NCBI GenBank assembly: GCA_964036045.1 | Contig: OZ038385.1 | Coordinates: 30,753,806-30,817,805, forward strand | Reading direction: 5' to 3' | Source: Eutreptiella sp. 'Long Island Sound 2002' | Taxonomy: Eukaryota; Euglenozoa; Euglenophyceae; Eutreptiales; Eutreptiaceae | Length of the DNA stretch: 64,000 nt | In this document: positions 53,350 to 64,000 of the stretch, in pieces | How positions within the stretch are numbered: the stretch's first letter is position 1 | How the letters are laid out: each line of letters opens with the position of its first letter | The notes under the pieces: generated by a model | What the model saw: the letters and a program-made list of their open reading frames with translations, nothing else | Databases searched by the model: none | What the model was told of the DNA's origin: nothing | Translations under genes and position numbers: made by a program

Positions 53350-56300
53350 TTGCATTCCCTGCGTCTGCACATCTGTGCACATGAACATGCGTGGACAGGT
53401 TGGCATCCAGCTCAAGAGCCTTTCGCTCCTCTCCGGATTTCTGCAACGAATGGTGCACCGGCGGAGGCACGCATGTTGGTGTTGGACACCGTGGACACAA
53501 GGGACTCAGCTCGCAGACACAATGAGCGTATGCGCAAATGTGGTGTATATTGGGCGGGCAAACTGACCCGTCAGCATATGGCTCCTACCAGCTCACGTCC
53601 AGACCTCATCAGAGGAGCCCCAATGCAACAGCTTGGTGGGTCAGTGGCATCATCTCCTGAGACTTACCTTCACAAAACAACCGCCTTCTGCCAGCACTGC
53701 AAACCGAATCATACTGGCCTGTCTATTTGCCCAAAGCATCCCATGCAATCATCCACAACCACCGTTGTTTCACGCTGCTGCAATGAAGCCTGACCCGCAC
53801 AATGCATGCTACGACCAACCCTCATAGCCTCGGATATCACAAATTTTAACGTGTGGGAAGGCAGAGGGCAGGGGCGACGGGGCTGGGACCTCGGGCCACG
53901 GCTAGGGCACAGGGCAGGACAGCGGGGAGGGGCCAGTGCGCAGTGCAAACTTTGGCCCCATGCTCAGCCCCTGGGGCGACCACCATCATTACCCCCCCCT
54001 CCCCCATTTGGACGCTCATCAGCCATTCTTTTTGTTTGCAACGCTGTGGGTTGACGCCGTGCAGAACCCCGGCAACGTCCAGCAACCTCCAACACAGCCT
54101 CCAACAATCTCTGGCACCAACCAGCAGCCTCCAGTACACACATAACCCCTGCATGGGGGCCAGCCCAATTCCATCAGTGGGGATGGAAATCAGGGCCTGC
54201 AAAACGGCAAACGTAGGAATAGGATGCATGGAGACAGAGGACATGAACTGCCAAAACCTACCAGATTGCAGAAAGTTTGCCACGTGCTCAAACCTCCTCC
54301 GCAGCAACTCATTGGTGGAGGTCGCTGGAGATTGTCAGAGGGTTATGTGGGCACTCCTCTCTGCATTGGAGTCCCCGGGACGGTTGAGTCAAGGAGTATC
54401 TTTAGATCATCACATCACGACTGGATGACTGTTTGCTGATTTTTTTTGGCGCCCATTTTGCTATCTGGGCCTTTCCGTGAGGCTCGTCTTTGGTGGTGAA
54501 TGCTGTGCATTGCCCATAAAGAGCGTGCACCGTGCGTGCACCTTGCCCCCGTTGCCCTGAATGACCTCTCATCATGTACATGCATAAGCTCTGCAGTTCC
54601 GCAGCTCTAGAAACAACGTGTCTTTATCTTGGGCAACCTTCTGCTCTGGCGTCTTCCACTACCAATGACAGGGTTCCTGCCATCACTGTGGGCCCGTCAA
54701 AATGAGCTGTGGATTACACTGTCCATACAGTGCAAGGGGAATGGGAGGGCGGTGGTTGATGATGCTGCACCCCTCCACCGTGTGCAGCGTGAATTAACGA
54801 CCATTGATGTGCGCCGATGTTTTTTGGATATTCACAAACCTGCAAGTGTTCTATTTGCCTTGCGATGCAGGGCTTCGGGTGGGCTCCTCGGTGGTGGATA
54901 TGCGTGGTTTCACTTCCAAAACGCAGCATGGTGCGCAGTACGCGCGCCGTGCAAGCACTGGGCTGGACGTCGTTCACATTCATGAGGGCGCCAAAGACTG
55001 CCTTACTGGGGTTGCGGGGCCGCGTTTCCGGACCCATAGACCGTTCACCTGCATGTTTCTGACAATCAGGCGGGGTCGTGTCACTTGGTGATTGCCACCA
55101 CCGGTCTCATGGCTGAGATGTCCGGGTCCTGTCGGTCCCAATTGTCTGCAGTATGTAGTTGTCGCATGACTGGCGTTTTTTGTGGAGTGAACCAGGGGTT
55201 GACGCACCCACAACAGCCATGCAGACTCGACCACACAAACATGGGTCTCCACTGTTCCCTACACGAGGAAACTTGAGCAAATGTCACCCTCTGCACCATC
55301 ATGAGAAAAGCAAGCCTCATACTGGCTCCGCTTGCGCTGCGCTTGTGTTTGTGCAACACCCCGCAATCCTCCAAAGCACACTTGACATCATAGTCCCCCC
55401 CCTCTCTGCGTTGAAATGTCGGGGCACCACAACTAGGCATGAGGGAACCCGCCCACCCAAGCATCCAACTACCCAACCACCAACCTACATCCCGAGCCAC
55501 CCAGGGACCCCCGCCCCTCCCACAGGGGCGATTCTTTGGGTGCACTGTGTGTGCTGCTGGGCCCCTAGTGCTCTGGGACCCAGGATCAAAAAAAGTGGGG
55601 AAAGGGGGGGTAGACCGCAACCTTGACCAACCCACGCCACATCCTGGGGGTAGGGTTTGACCTTCACCAAGCAATTGTCGGTCTGTGACACTACCTCCCT
55701 CTTCACTGCTGCCCAGTGGTGGTTGCTCAGCGTCAATAAAAAGGGGCTGTCATCAACCTTCCGGACTGAGGGATGCCAGCCCAAAGGTGAGGACTGGATT
55801 GAGACACTGAGAAACCGTTCATTGCTTGTGTCGTTCTGCATGTCTCTGTATCTGTGCTCGTCAGGTTTACTTTTCGTGCTATCCTGCACATGTGCGACAA
55901 AACTGGGCCACTTTCAGAAAGAAAGGATCCGCCTTTAAGGTGGTGACGAGACAACCTGACTCTATACCAATCTCACATGGATGAATCTGCACTTTGCCTG
56001 TGGGGTGGTGGCAGGCGCATTGGATCCGATTGTGTGAGGGCATAGCATGCTGTGGAGAGTGTCAGATCGCTTTTAGACTGGGCGGGTCCTAGAGGCCATG
56101 CTGCTGACCCCACACAGAGTCATGGGTTTGCCATAATGGTGACCCAAGTGGAGGTGTACTTGCGAACAGCAAAGATATTGCCAACAAATGGGGTTCAAAC
56201 GGCAGCGCCTACCTTGTAGGTGAGGCGTTGGCAGACTTTGAGACACAACATGTTTGGATTAATGCAAGCATTGTGGAATGGAACACAGAACCATTTGGGC

Positions 56301-57926
56301 ATGAATTCTATGCTGCTTTGTGATTCTCAGCTGGAACTTTTGATTAGTGCTTGCAGGTTTTGGTGCTGGGTGGTTTTAAAGTTGGTCCTGGCAAAGTCAC
56401 CCCAATAATGGGTGCTGTGGGCAAACTCTTTTTGGTTTTCATTGCATTTCAGACCTAGGTATGACTGCAACAGAAGCCAGTGCAATATCCCCAAATACAA
56501 TGTCAGAAGGGACGAGACAACCTTGAATTGTGTTCTCTGAATGTACGTGCATTTGGCAGATATTGGATGGTGTGCGCCGGTGTCCCAGCCCCATATTAAA
56601 TTGTCATCAGCATGTATTTGATTCCGGGACGGCTCCTCAGCAGCTTGGGACATTTTCGAACTCCTTGGAAGATCAGCCAACAGAAAAAAATTGAACCAAT
56701 GGCACGAAACAACTACCGTCTGTGCAGGATTTTTAATCGTTGCTGTCGTCATTGCTTTTTGCCTTGCGTAGCGTCAGCAAGGATACAAAATGCATTTCAG
56801 AGGATGCTGCAGTGGAAGTGGTCACAAAGACCAAATCAAAACTGCAGTGTAGGAGCAAATCCAGTTGCACGTGAAGTTTTATCAATACAACATGGGGTTG
56901 TGGCGATCAAAATGCAACTAGTAAGCCGACAGTTGTGTCAATATGGTGACTGTAAGTAAGCCAACATGACATTGTGCGCTCAACATGAATTTGTGGTTTT
57001 GGGAGGACGTCAGTATCATTTTGTACTGCGTCATGCACTATGCCAACAGTGCAAAATAGCAAAACATTGCGCTCCTGGGGGCTGATGTTGTGGACATACA
57101 CACCATGCAGATCAAGGACAACACACAGCATCACACAATGTGTGCCCAATTGGAGCCCTTTCCTCGCACTTAAAGGTGTGAATGCAACTGGGCGCTGTTC
57201 TGGTGAACGTTCCAAGGACAGGCAACACGTGGCCGGAATTGTGCTAGGGTTTACTACTTTGGGCAAGCAGAGGACATTCTGATGGGGCTGTCTGTCCATA
57301 GCTGTATGGCACATGGTTCAAGTTGTGGCGCTGCATCCCTGTACCAATGACTGCTCATCCCCGCGATTTACCACTAGAGTGTGTGCATGCTGATGCATCA
57401 CACCAAATGGACATGATATTTACTTTATTGGATGGTCCATTCGAGAACCACTGTGCACCATTATGGCCAACACTCCAAACCAAACGATGCACCTGCACCT
57501 ACAACGTGGCCCCGCCTCCCCTTCCGCGTGCCACGCACCAATATCTCGAGCACAAGCACAAAACCACTGACTACACTGACTACACTGTGGAAGATAAGGT
57601 CAAGTACCCACAGTCACCAGACCACCAACCCTTTACACGGCTCTACGGTGGCTGAGCGTCTCTAGCCTCTCTTAGGAAATTTATAGCCACTTGCCTCACA
57701 AACCCACCGATGTATGCATAGTATTTGAGGGTGCTTCTGCTGCCATCCTTCGAACATCCCTTGCTTCCACGAGCCACCAGCAGACTAATATGCTACATCA
57801 AAGTTTCCGCCCGTGAACTCTGTTCTAGGTTGATGCTTGCTCCCTTGTGCCCATTGTTGAGCTGGGAGGTTACAAGGATAAGGAAAGAAAATGGATGAGA
57901 GGCAGTTCACTGAGATAGGAATGGCT
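53350..57926. other. Intergenic, no gene recognised
   Basis: 54080-54140 has short AGCAACCTCCAACA repeats. 57180-57380 is the partner of the repeat at 36.44-36.77 kb. Overlapping frames at 54629-55091 (for example GLRVGSSVVDMRGF) and 56612-56959 are open but unrecognised. Nothing has the length, codon use or motif content of the identified genes. Confidence 0.4.
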
Positions 57927-58009
57927 AGAGGCGGAGCGTCAGCGCGGGGCGTGCGCAAGGCATCTTTTTGGGCCATTTTTAATACGGAACCCTAATCCAT
58001 GCTTTTTGC

Positions 58010-58270
58010 CTCGTTTATGTAGCCATATTGCTTCTCCCCACCTTGGGACCCTGAGAAGGCAGGGGTTATGTAGCCATATTGATTTCTCCCCTTCATGGGG
58101 ACCCTGAGAAGGCACGGGTGATGGGGCCATATTGATTGATGTAGCCATTCCGCCCAATTTAGTGCCCCCGAGAAGGCACCAGTTAGGTGGCCACTTCTGA
58201 TTTTGTCCCCGTGTGGGGACCCCGGAGAAGGCAGGGGTGATTCGGCCCACACCCCCGAGACAGCAGGGGC
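58010..58270 (+). repeat. Minisatellite array inside transposon copy 4
   Basis: Five units of about 50 bp with GACCCTGAGAAGGCAGGGGT, TATGTAGCCATATTG and ATTTCTCCCC. The unit type is shared with arrays at 17.3, 22.9, 37.4 and 44.8 kb. It ends exactly where recognisable transposase sequence begins. Confidence 0.8.
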
Positions 58271-58271
58271 G

Positions 58272-58561
58272 GCCCTGATGAGTTGCACCAGTCCGTGCGT
58301 GTTTTGTTGCATTTCATGCATTTTTGCATTCGGAGGCCAGTCTGTCACCCTCCTTATGGACCATGGGACCATGTCCCGCCTCATATTTGGACTGATAAAA
58401 GCAACTCGGCCGCCACGCAAGATGAAGGAGAGGATGAGGGAGATGTGTGTGCCTTGTGTTGTCAGAAGCGCTCCACCATCACAAGTTGTGGTGAGTGCCA
58501 GGAGCATTATTGTGATGAATGCATTGATGCCCACATTTGTGGGGAAAAGAGTATTCATTAG
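58272..58561 (+). pseudogene. Transposase C-terminus with intact B-box-like zinc finger
   Basis: The frame reads DELHQSVRVLLHFMHFCIRR, PYGPWDHVPPHIWTDKSNSA, an acidic linker (TQDEGEDEGD), then VCALCCQKRSTITSCGECQE, HYCDECIDAHICG and a stop. All expected finger ligands (C-x2-C, C-x2-C, C-x2-C, H-x2-C) are present, making this the best-preserved finger of the family. The first half of the transposase is missing. Confidence 0.7.
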
Positions 58562-59103
58562 CTGATACATGAGTAATATACATTGATCTTGAACTTAGCT
58601 ATTTCGATTTATGCGGCGTGCTTTGTGGGGAAGGTTTGAGGTCCACTCTTGGTCGACTCAGGGAAATCCTCTAAGGGAGGGTAAATCCGGGGTTAAAGTT
58701 GGGATAGTTAATACAAAAGTTGCGTGCGGGGGGCGCGCCAGGCAAACACCCCCCCAGACTCATGGATGGTGGGGAGACCTTGTAGGGTGTGGAACCTGGC
58801 AGTGATACCCATTTTAGTGACTCTAGTGACACCTGCACTGGACTTGAAACATATGCCTTGACTTCTGTGCTTCGCCAGCATGCCACAGATTCACAATACC
58901 CTTTTGTGCTATGACAGTGATGGTACCATGACAATCGTTCTAAGACACACACAACAAGTGTTATTTTTACCGCGAAGAAGAACAATTTCACTTTTCCTCA
59001 ATATGGCAGGAGTTATGTCCATGGGAACACATACCTGCACATGTATGGATTGCACATGCACATGAGGACAATGATGACACAGATATTGTGGGTGATGGTG
59101 GGG

Positions 59104-59215
59104 GTGTATGTGCACATTGTTGCAACAAATTTAACTCTCGGAAGTTGTCCATGTGTGACAAGTGTGACTAGTCATATTGTACAGATTGCATTGAAATGCA
59201 CACACGTGACATGGC
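59104..59215 (+). pseudogene. Divergent copy of the transposase zinc finger
   Basis: Frame VCAHCCNKFNSRKLSMCDKC, then D-stop-SYCTDCIEMHTRD. Cys/His spacing is the same as in the finger at 58.5 kb, but the sequence has drifted and a TAG interrupts it. It is an older copy close to the start of PEX7. Confidence 0.6.
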
Positions 59216-59345
59216 CACAGTGGTTTAATCCTCCTTGTCCTATCCTAACCAACCTTTGGCGGTGCTCGTGCAAGGGGGAATAACCGATCTATGCAGCCCC
59301 TGCAGGCCCTGTTGTGATACTCTGTAGGTTGCATATCAGAAACAA

Positions 59346-62300
59346 ATGCCATCGTTTCAGTTCCATCCCAATTTCGCTGGATATGCGGTGCAATTCAATC
59401 CATTCAACCCCAATGTTTTGGCGGCGTGTGCTGCAGAGAATTTCGGCATTTCAGGCAGTGGCAAAGTGTACGTGATGGATTTAGCTAACAACAATATCGT
59501 GTTGAAGCTGTGCGTTGCCACTGAGGTACCATTTTAACTTGCATGCCTTGCCTCACCTGCCCCTGTGGCTGAGCACACAGTACTGTGGCCAAGGCTGAGG
59601 AGACGCCTTTGCCGACTGCGCGCACATGCAGTGCAAAGTTGTCCCCGAGGAGACTTGAAAGTGTTTGGTGCAGTCAAGGCCTGCGGGCAGGAGGGAAGCC
59701 GTGGGGTTTCAGAGCGGGATGTCCTCCCAACAGACTGAAGCAGCTAGGCTCTCGCAGCAGTTGTCAGGGAAATGCATGATTTGGCAGAATCAGGTGCTCA
59801 ATGTTGTGGTTGTGCGTTCGCTGCTTACGAGGATGCCTCGCGCCCTGTGTTCCCAACACCCAGCGCCAGTGCACCCAGCAACCAGCGCCTAATGGACCTT
59901 ATGAGTGCTGGTGGCTTAGCACTGCTGTGTTGCTTGGGGGGTCTGTAGCGCAGGCAGCCGCCGTGGGGGCCTAGTCCAGGGGATTCAGTTGTTTGGGTTC
60001 CTGAAGAGCAAAGCCGAAACCCTCATCCGGGGCCAGCACACCAAAGGAATGAACAACGGGCGACTCTTGAGGGCCCGGTCTAAAAGGTCTCTGAGACGCT
60101 TTGTCATGCACATTGGGGGTTCCTGCACATTGTGGCGCGGTAATCGGAGCCACTGCGCCACGCCATTGAGGGGTCCGAGTGGAAAGGGGGGGTATTTCAA
60201 AGGGTGGGTTGGCGTTGTCACCGGAGGAGAATTTGGAGCGCTGCGCTCCGAATAGCGCCCCTGCACTGCACACGATGGCGCAACCAAGGCATCTTGTCGT
60301 TGTTGCTCGGCCCCTGTGGCGTGCGGGTCGCAGCTTGGCTTCGGCAGTCAGGTTTGGGCAGTGATGCCACCTCTGCAGAAGCAGCAGAACTTGCGCTTCG
60401 CGAGTTGGGGAAGAGGTGCTTCAGTCAACTCCAGTGTTCCCCTGCCCCCTCCTCCGGGAGGATGTCTGGGTGTGTCTGGGGCAACCAGTCCTAAAAGCCA
60501 CGCACTGTGCGCGCGCGGCGTGCAGGCGGTGCGCATGCCACCTTTGTGTCTTCCAAAAGGAAGCGATGTTCGGGACACATTTCCCCTGAGTTCCTCCGTG
60601 TCCCGAAAGGAGAGCCAGCACAGCTCCCCCCCCCCCCCCGCCCCGAAAAAAAGGGGTTGCGTCAGATCCAAGGCTCCCGCTGCCCCATGTCACTGCCCTT
60701 CTCAAAAGGAGGCTTCCCCTCAAACCCGCTGTCCTTCGCAATGCCCATCCTCAGGACGGCGCATTCGATGTTGCGTGGTGTGAGATCAACCCTGCGCTGC
60801 TGGTGGTGGCCTGTGGCGACGGTCGTGTGCAGCTGTGGAACTTGAGTGGGGCCGAGCCCAGCATGACAGAGTACTGCGAAGGGGGGGGCCATGAAATGTA
60901 CTCTGCGCATTGGAACCTGGTCACCAAAGACGTGTTTGCCACGGGTTGCTGGGACCATGCGTGCAAAGTCTGGGACCCGAATCGGACAGCGTCGGTGCGG
61001 ACATATTGTGAGCATGCGAAGGAGGTGTATGAGGTGCAGTGGTCGCCGGTGCGCGCGGAGATCTTTGCCTCGGTGTCGGGGGACGGATGCTTGAAGGTGT
61101 GATGGTCTGTGCTTTCTGTTGCAGGCCTTGCTCAGTGCCAGTGCAGCAGACACCCAAGGGGCCCAAGGCTCGGGGGAAAAGGGATGGACTGCTTCTCAGC
61201 GCTGTCCGCAAGGAAAACCCCCCGCCCCGCTCCCTAATGACGGCCCCTAAGCACGGCTCTCTGGCCCGGCAGTCACCGACTAATTGGCAGCGGTTAACCG
61301 CCAACCGCCTCTGGCTGTTGGGGAATATTTGTCGGCTGGCTACCAATTGGCGTTTCGCAACCGCCAACTGCTGTCGTTTAAATGCCAAGTTGCTATTAAT
61401 GAACCGCCAATGATTATTGTCAACCGCTGCGGCCCGTTGCTGTTGATTGACTGTCATCCCTTGCATCATCTTGTGATGAAGGGTAACGGGACGAAGGAAA
61501 GGGATGACCTGTTAGAATTTGTATGAGCAGCCCTTTGCTGATGCACAGCAATTCTGGCATCGGACTGTGATTACTGGATTTGATGCAGGCGGGTGTTGAG
61601 TTTCTCAGAGCAAATGATAGGGGCGCCCTTAACTTTAAAACGACAAACCCGTTGCCCCTTTGTGAACGACGGTCCCTGTGGTCTCGTACTGGCCAGTAGC
61701 ACATTTTTGACGAGCTGATGTCGTCTACTATGTTCACTTTTGGGGAGTTGTTGACTTCTTTTTCTGACCTCTTGGATCAATTTGGGGGGTTGGGCATTTT
61801 TCATCTGTTGACTGTGGAGGAGTGCAATGCAGTGCAGACTGTTGGGCCCGCCAACGACCTGACGTATTGGTACCCAAGCCTCGAGAGAATGCTTAATGAT
61901 TCGGCGTCGTTCCTGTGCTGAGAGGAGCCGTCCACGCCCTGCTGACAGGGACTGTGGACAGTCTCCCACTTTCAATAGCAAGTTTGAACGAAACCTCGCG
62001 AAGTTTCAAACGCACGGTCCACCATGTCCAAACACGCGCAATTCCAGGCAAATCCTCGCAACTCCAATTTGTGCCTGCGGTCCGTTGCAGTCCTGGCACA
62101 GTCCTTCAGCGTCCCGTCAGAGTCCTGTCACAGTCCCATTCGTCCCGTTACCGTCCCGTCCTCTCCGATAGCCTTCCCTCGCTTGCCCTGCAGGTGTGGG
62201 ACGTGCGTTGCCAGCAGTCGCTGCTGACCAAGAAGACGAATTCCATGCTCCTTTCGTGCGACTGGAACAAGTACGATGACAATCTGATAGTCACAGGAGC

Positions 62301-63135
62301 AGCGGACAATCACGTTGCAGTGTGGGACCTGCGGCAGCTGGCGCACCCCTCGGTGCTGTTGCCAGGCCACCAGTCAGCGGTGCGGCGTGTGCGGTGCTCC
62401 CCTCACCACAAGGCGGTGATCGCTTCTGCATCTTATGACTTTTCGCTCATGGTCTGGGATACGGACGTGCGCCAGGCACCCCTGCGGCAGCAGTTCGTTC
62501 AGCATACGGAATTTGTTGTGGGGTGCGACTGGCACCTGCAGCAGCCTGATCTGCTGGCCAGTACCGCATGGTATGCATGCTCGGAGACTTGCGCGAGAGG
62601 GCGTCACAAGGGACTCACAAAAGTAGGCCAGAACGTAATGCCCGTCTAACTGATTGCAAGCGGTGCGCAAGATTCCGATTGAGCGTTGCATGCCCGTACT
62701 CGCCCCCAAATTGTTCTCGACTGCCCGTAATCGCACACATCTGCCCTAAGACGTGTCGTTGACCCCAACAGTGACCCCGGTGCTGCGCTGGTCCCGTCCT
62801 GCAACAGTGAGATTCGTCGTGTCGATGGGTGCCAGTAGCACTCAAAAGTGCCGTGTATTGCCCGTGCCGGCGCGTATGCGACTGCAGATGCAAAAGTCTC
62901 CAAAGACGGCTCTCAACTGATTGCCTGCGGCCCCGTCAACTGACCTCATCCGCTTCTTGTGTTCAGGGATGGGACGTTATATCTGCTGCAGCTGGGGCAG
63001 AAGCCTGTGCCCACACACCAGCATCAGCCTCCACTGCCGCTTGTGCCGCCGCCTGTGACCAGGCCCAAGAACACCCCGCCACCCGGAAGGCGCCGTCCTG
63101 ATGTGGGCGCATCGCCGATCCTAAAGATGAGCTGA
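59346..63135 (+). CDS. PEX7: Peroxin-7, PTS2 import receptor (WD40), four exons
   Basis: A cytosolic receptor that binds the N-terminal PTS2 signal of peroxisomal matrix proteins and delivers them with PEX5 to the peroxisome. Exons 59346-59525, 60755-61096, 62194-62570 and 62967-63135 join in phases 0, 0, 2, all GT-AG, into 355 residues. Exon 1 has the PEX7-typical GYAVQFNPFNPN and NFGISGSGKVYVMDL. Exon 2 starts DGAFDVAWCEINPALLVVAC and has VQLWN and WDHACKVWDP blades. Exon 3 has VWDVRCQQ, SCDWNKYDDNLIVTGAADN, SASYDFSLMVWD and HTEFVVGCDWH. Exon 4 starts WDGTLYLLQ and closes the propeller. The known family is about 317-325 residues; the excess here is a Pro/Arg-rich tail of some 45 residues. 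The order and spacing of all blades match PEX7, so the call is firm. Confidence 0.95.
61270..61420 (+). repeat. Degenerate minisatellite in PEX7 intron 2
   Basis: Loose units of about 20-25 bp using AACCGCCAACYGCYKYYGG and TTGGCAGCGG/TTGGCGTTTC. Similar in style to 31.54-31.69 kb. The same intron has TCCCGTCAGAGTCC and GTCCCGTTACCGTCCCGTCC units at 62105-62165. Confidence 0.5.
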
Positions 63136-64000
63136 GTGCTTGATCTCCTTGGGCCATCGGGTTTGAACACACAAGCTAACCTCGCCCTCGCCCCCTCTAA
63201 CCAGAGGAGCACATCGCATGGTTGCTAACACAAGGCTACATCGTTCCTACACAGTTCCGAAAACTTTTGACATCGTTCCTACATTGTTCTTTCCGGTTTC
63301 TTTATGTTCTGCTCGCTTATAGGTTGTTTGTGGCCCATCCCTTCTCTTTGTATGCAGCATTTGTTGTATTCATTGTTGTCCATTGTTGTCCATGACTGAA
63401 AACGTGCACTCCATATTCAAGAAGATTGCTGCACGATCAACCTCCTGTGTGCCTGCCAAACATCGTGCCAAAACTCCTCCTTTGCCTACAAGAAAGGAGC
63501 CTGTGAAGCGGAGGTTCTCATCTAGTAGTTCCGAGATCCTTCACATCGTTCCTACATTGTTCCTAAAACCCTTGACACTGTTCCTACATCGGTCGGAACA
63601 CTGCTATGTGCACCTCTCCTAGAAACCACCTTTACAGAGCACAGGTTTTTGTCGAGGATGGGTGAGCGGTGCCCCTCGCTGCTGAGGGTTTGTGGGGGAC
63701 AGTGGGTTGATGGATGTCACCGGGTTGTTGAGGGGTAGTGGTGGTGGGTGAGTCATAAACCCAACACTCACCAGTGACTGAGCGGGGGCAGGGTTTGTGG
63801 GGGAGGTGGTTTTCACGGCACACATGGCCTGCAATGGCTGAGGTATGATAGAAGAAAGGTGAGCACCACTGTGAGCATGTGAAACAATCCCCAAAGGCTG
63901 TCGCACCGCACGCGCCCTGCGCATCGCACTGCGGGCTGCGTTTCCCTTTTGAAAAGGTCGCGTAGCACACGAAGAACAGTTTCCCGAAGTGGAGTTTGTG
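63136..64000. other. 3' flank of PEX7 with short tandem repeats
   Basis: 63236-63610 carries four or five units of CATCGTTCCTACATTGTTC and AAAACTTTTGACATCG, in two groups around a frame (63383-63622) encoding a short Lys/Arg/Ser-rich stretch. 63660-63830 is rich in GGTGGGTGAG and GTTTGTGGGGG words. No gene recognised before the window ends. Confidence 0.5.

Larger units (their letters stand above)
57930..58755 (+). mobile_element. PIF/Harbinger-like transposon with minisatellite insert (copy 4)
   Basis: Ends GGCGGAGCGTCAGCGCGGGG and, in reverse, GGGGGGGTGTTTGCCTGGCG resemble those of copies 1 and 2. AGA flanks both sides (57927-57929 and 58756-58758). The inside is a minisatellite array (58010-58270) in place of the transposase core, then the transposase C-terminus with PYGPW motif and zinc finger (58272-58561), then the same right-hand sequence as the other copies. 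Confidence 0.75.

Noticed and set aside
55081-55674. 197-codon minus-strand frame
   Set aside because: Trp/Gly/Pro-rich low complexity with no recognised domain; C/T-rich plus strand explains it.

Overview
This is a stretch of a large, repeat-rich eukaryotic nuclear genome. Gene pieces are separated by GT-AG introns of roughly 0.4 to 6.6 kb, there are no operons or Shine-Dalgarno signals, and the space between exons is filled with transposon debris, minisatellites and homopolymeric C/G runs. Gene content (a peroxisomal PTS2 receptor, a type II membrane glycosyltransferase, a kynureninase of bacterial type) fits a free-living unicellular alga or other protist. A prasinophyte-like green alga is only a guess.

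Five gene models can be supported. From left to right: (1) minus strand, about 9.7 to 5.0 kb, a GT61/EOGT-like glycosyltransferase with N-terminal anchor (first, second and last coding exons clear, middle unresolved). (2) Plus strand, 15.2 to 25.6 kb, a kynureninase in three coding exons. Its first exon and about 220 bp upstream lie in a seemingly perfect 887-bp tandem duplication, so there are two alternative first exons. (3) Plus strand, 30.6 to 39.5 kb, a 303-residue protein with signal peptide and two NTF2/SnoaL-like domains, in five phase-compatible exons. (4) Plus strand, 47.1 to 48.0 kb, an intronless classical short-chain dehydrogenase with membrane anchor. (5) Plus strand, 59.3 to 63.1 kb, PEX7 in four exons. 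An unrecognised membrane-protein exon sits at 52.7 to 53.0 kb.

The most interesting non-host signal is a PIF/Harbinger-like DNA transposon family. Its ends are GC-rich and nearly palindromic, its copies are flanked by 3-bp direct repeats (TTA, TAC, AGA), and its DDE transposase ends in a PYGPW motif followed by a C-terminal B-box-like zinc finger. Four copies are seen (2.85, 22.4, 51.1, 57.9 kb), all broken: a short element without recognisable coding sequence, an internal deletion with frameshift, and two in which a GAGAAGGCAGGGGT-type minisatellite has replaced or interrupted the transposase. A divergent finger lies at 59.1 kb and a PYGPW-bearing C-terminus with a Ser-Asp tail at 45.2 kb. 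The same minisatellite is scattered elsewhere (17.3, 22.9, 27.9, 37.4, 44.8 kb).

Other structural features are a 2.3-kb imperfect inverted repeat (41.35 to 43.69 kb), an inverted pair of tRNA-like units (35.5 to 35.7 kb), a dead RNase H from a retroelement inside the kynureninase intron, a 78-bp tandem duplication encoding an in-frame 26-residue repeat, and a strong G-run. The genes show no shared pathway; the window reads as separate genes embedded in mobile DNA.
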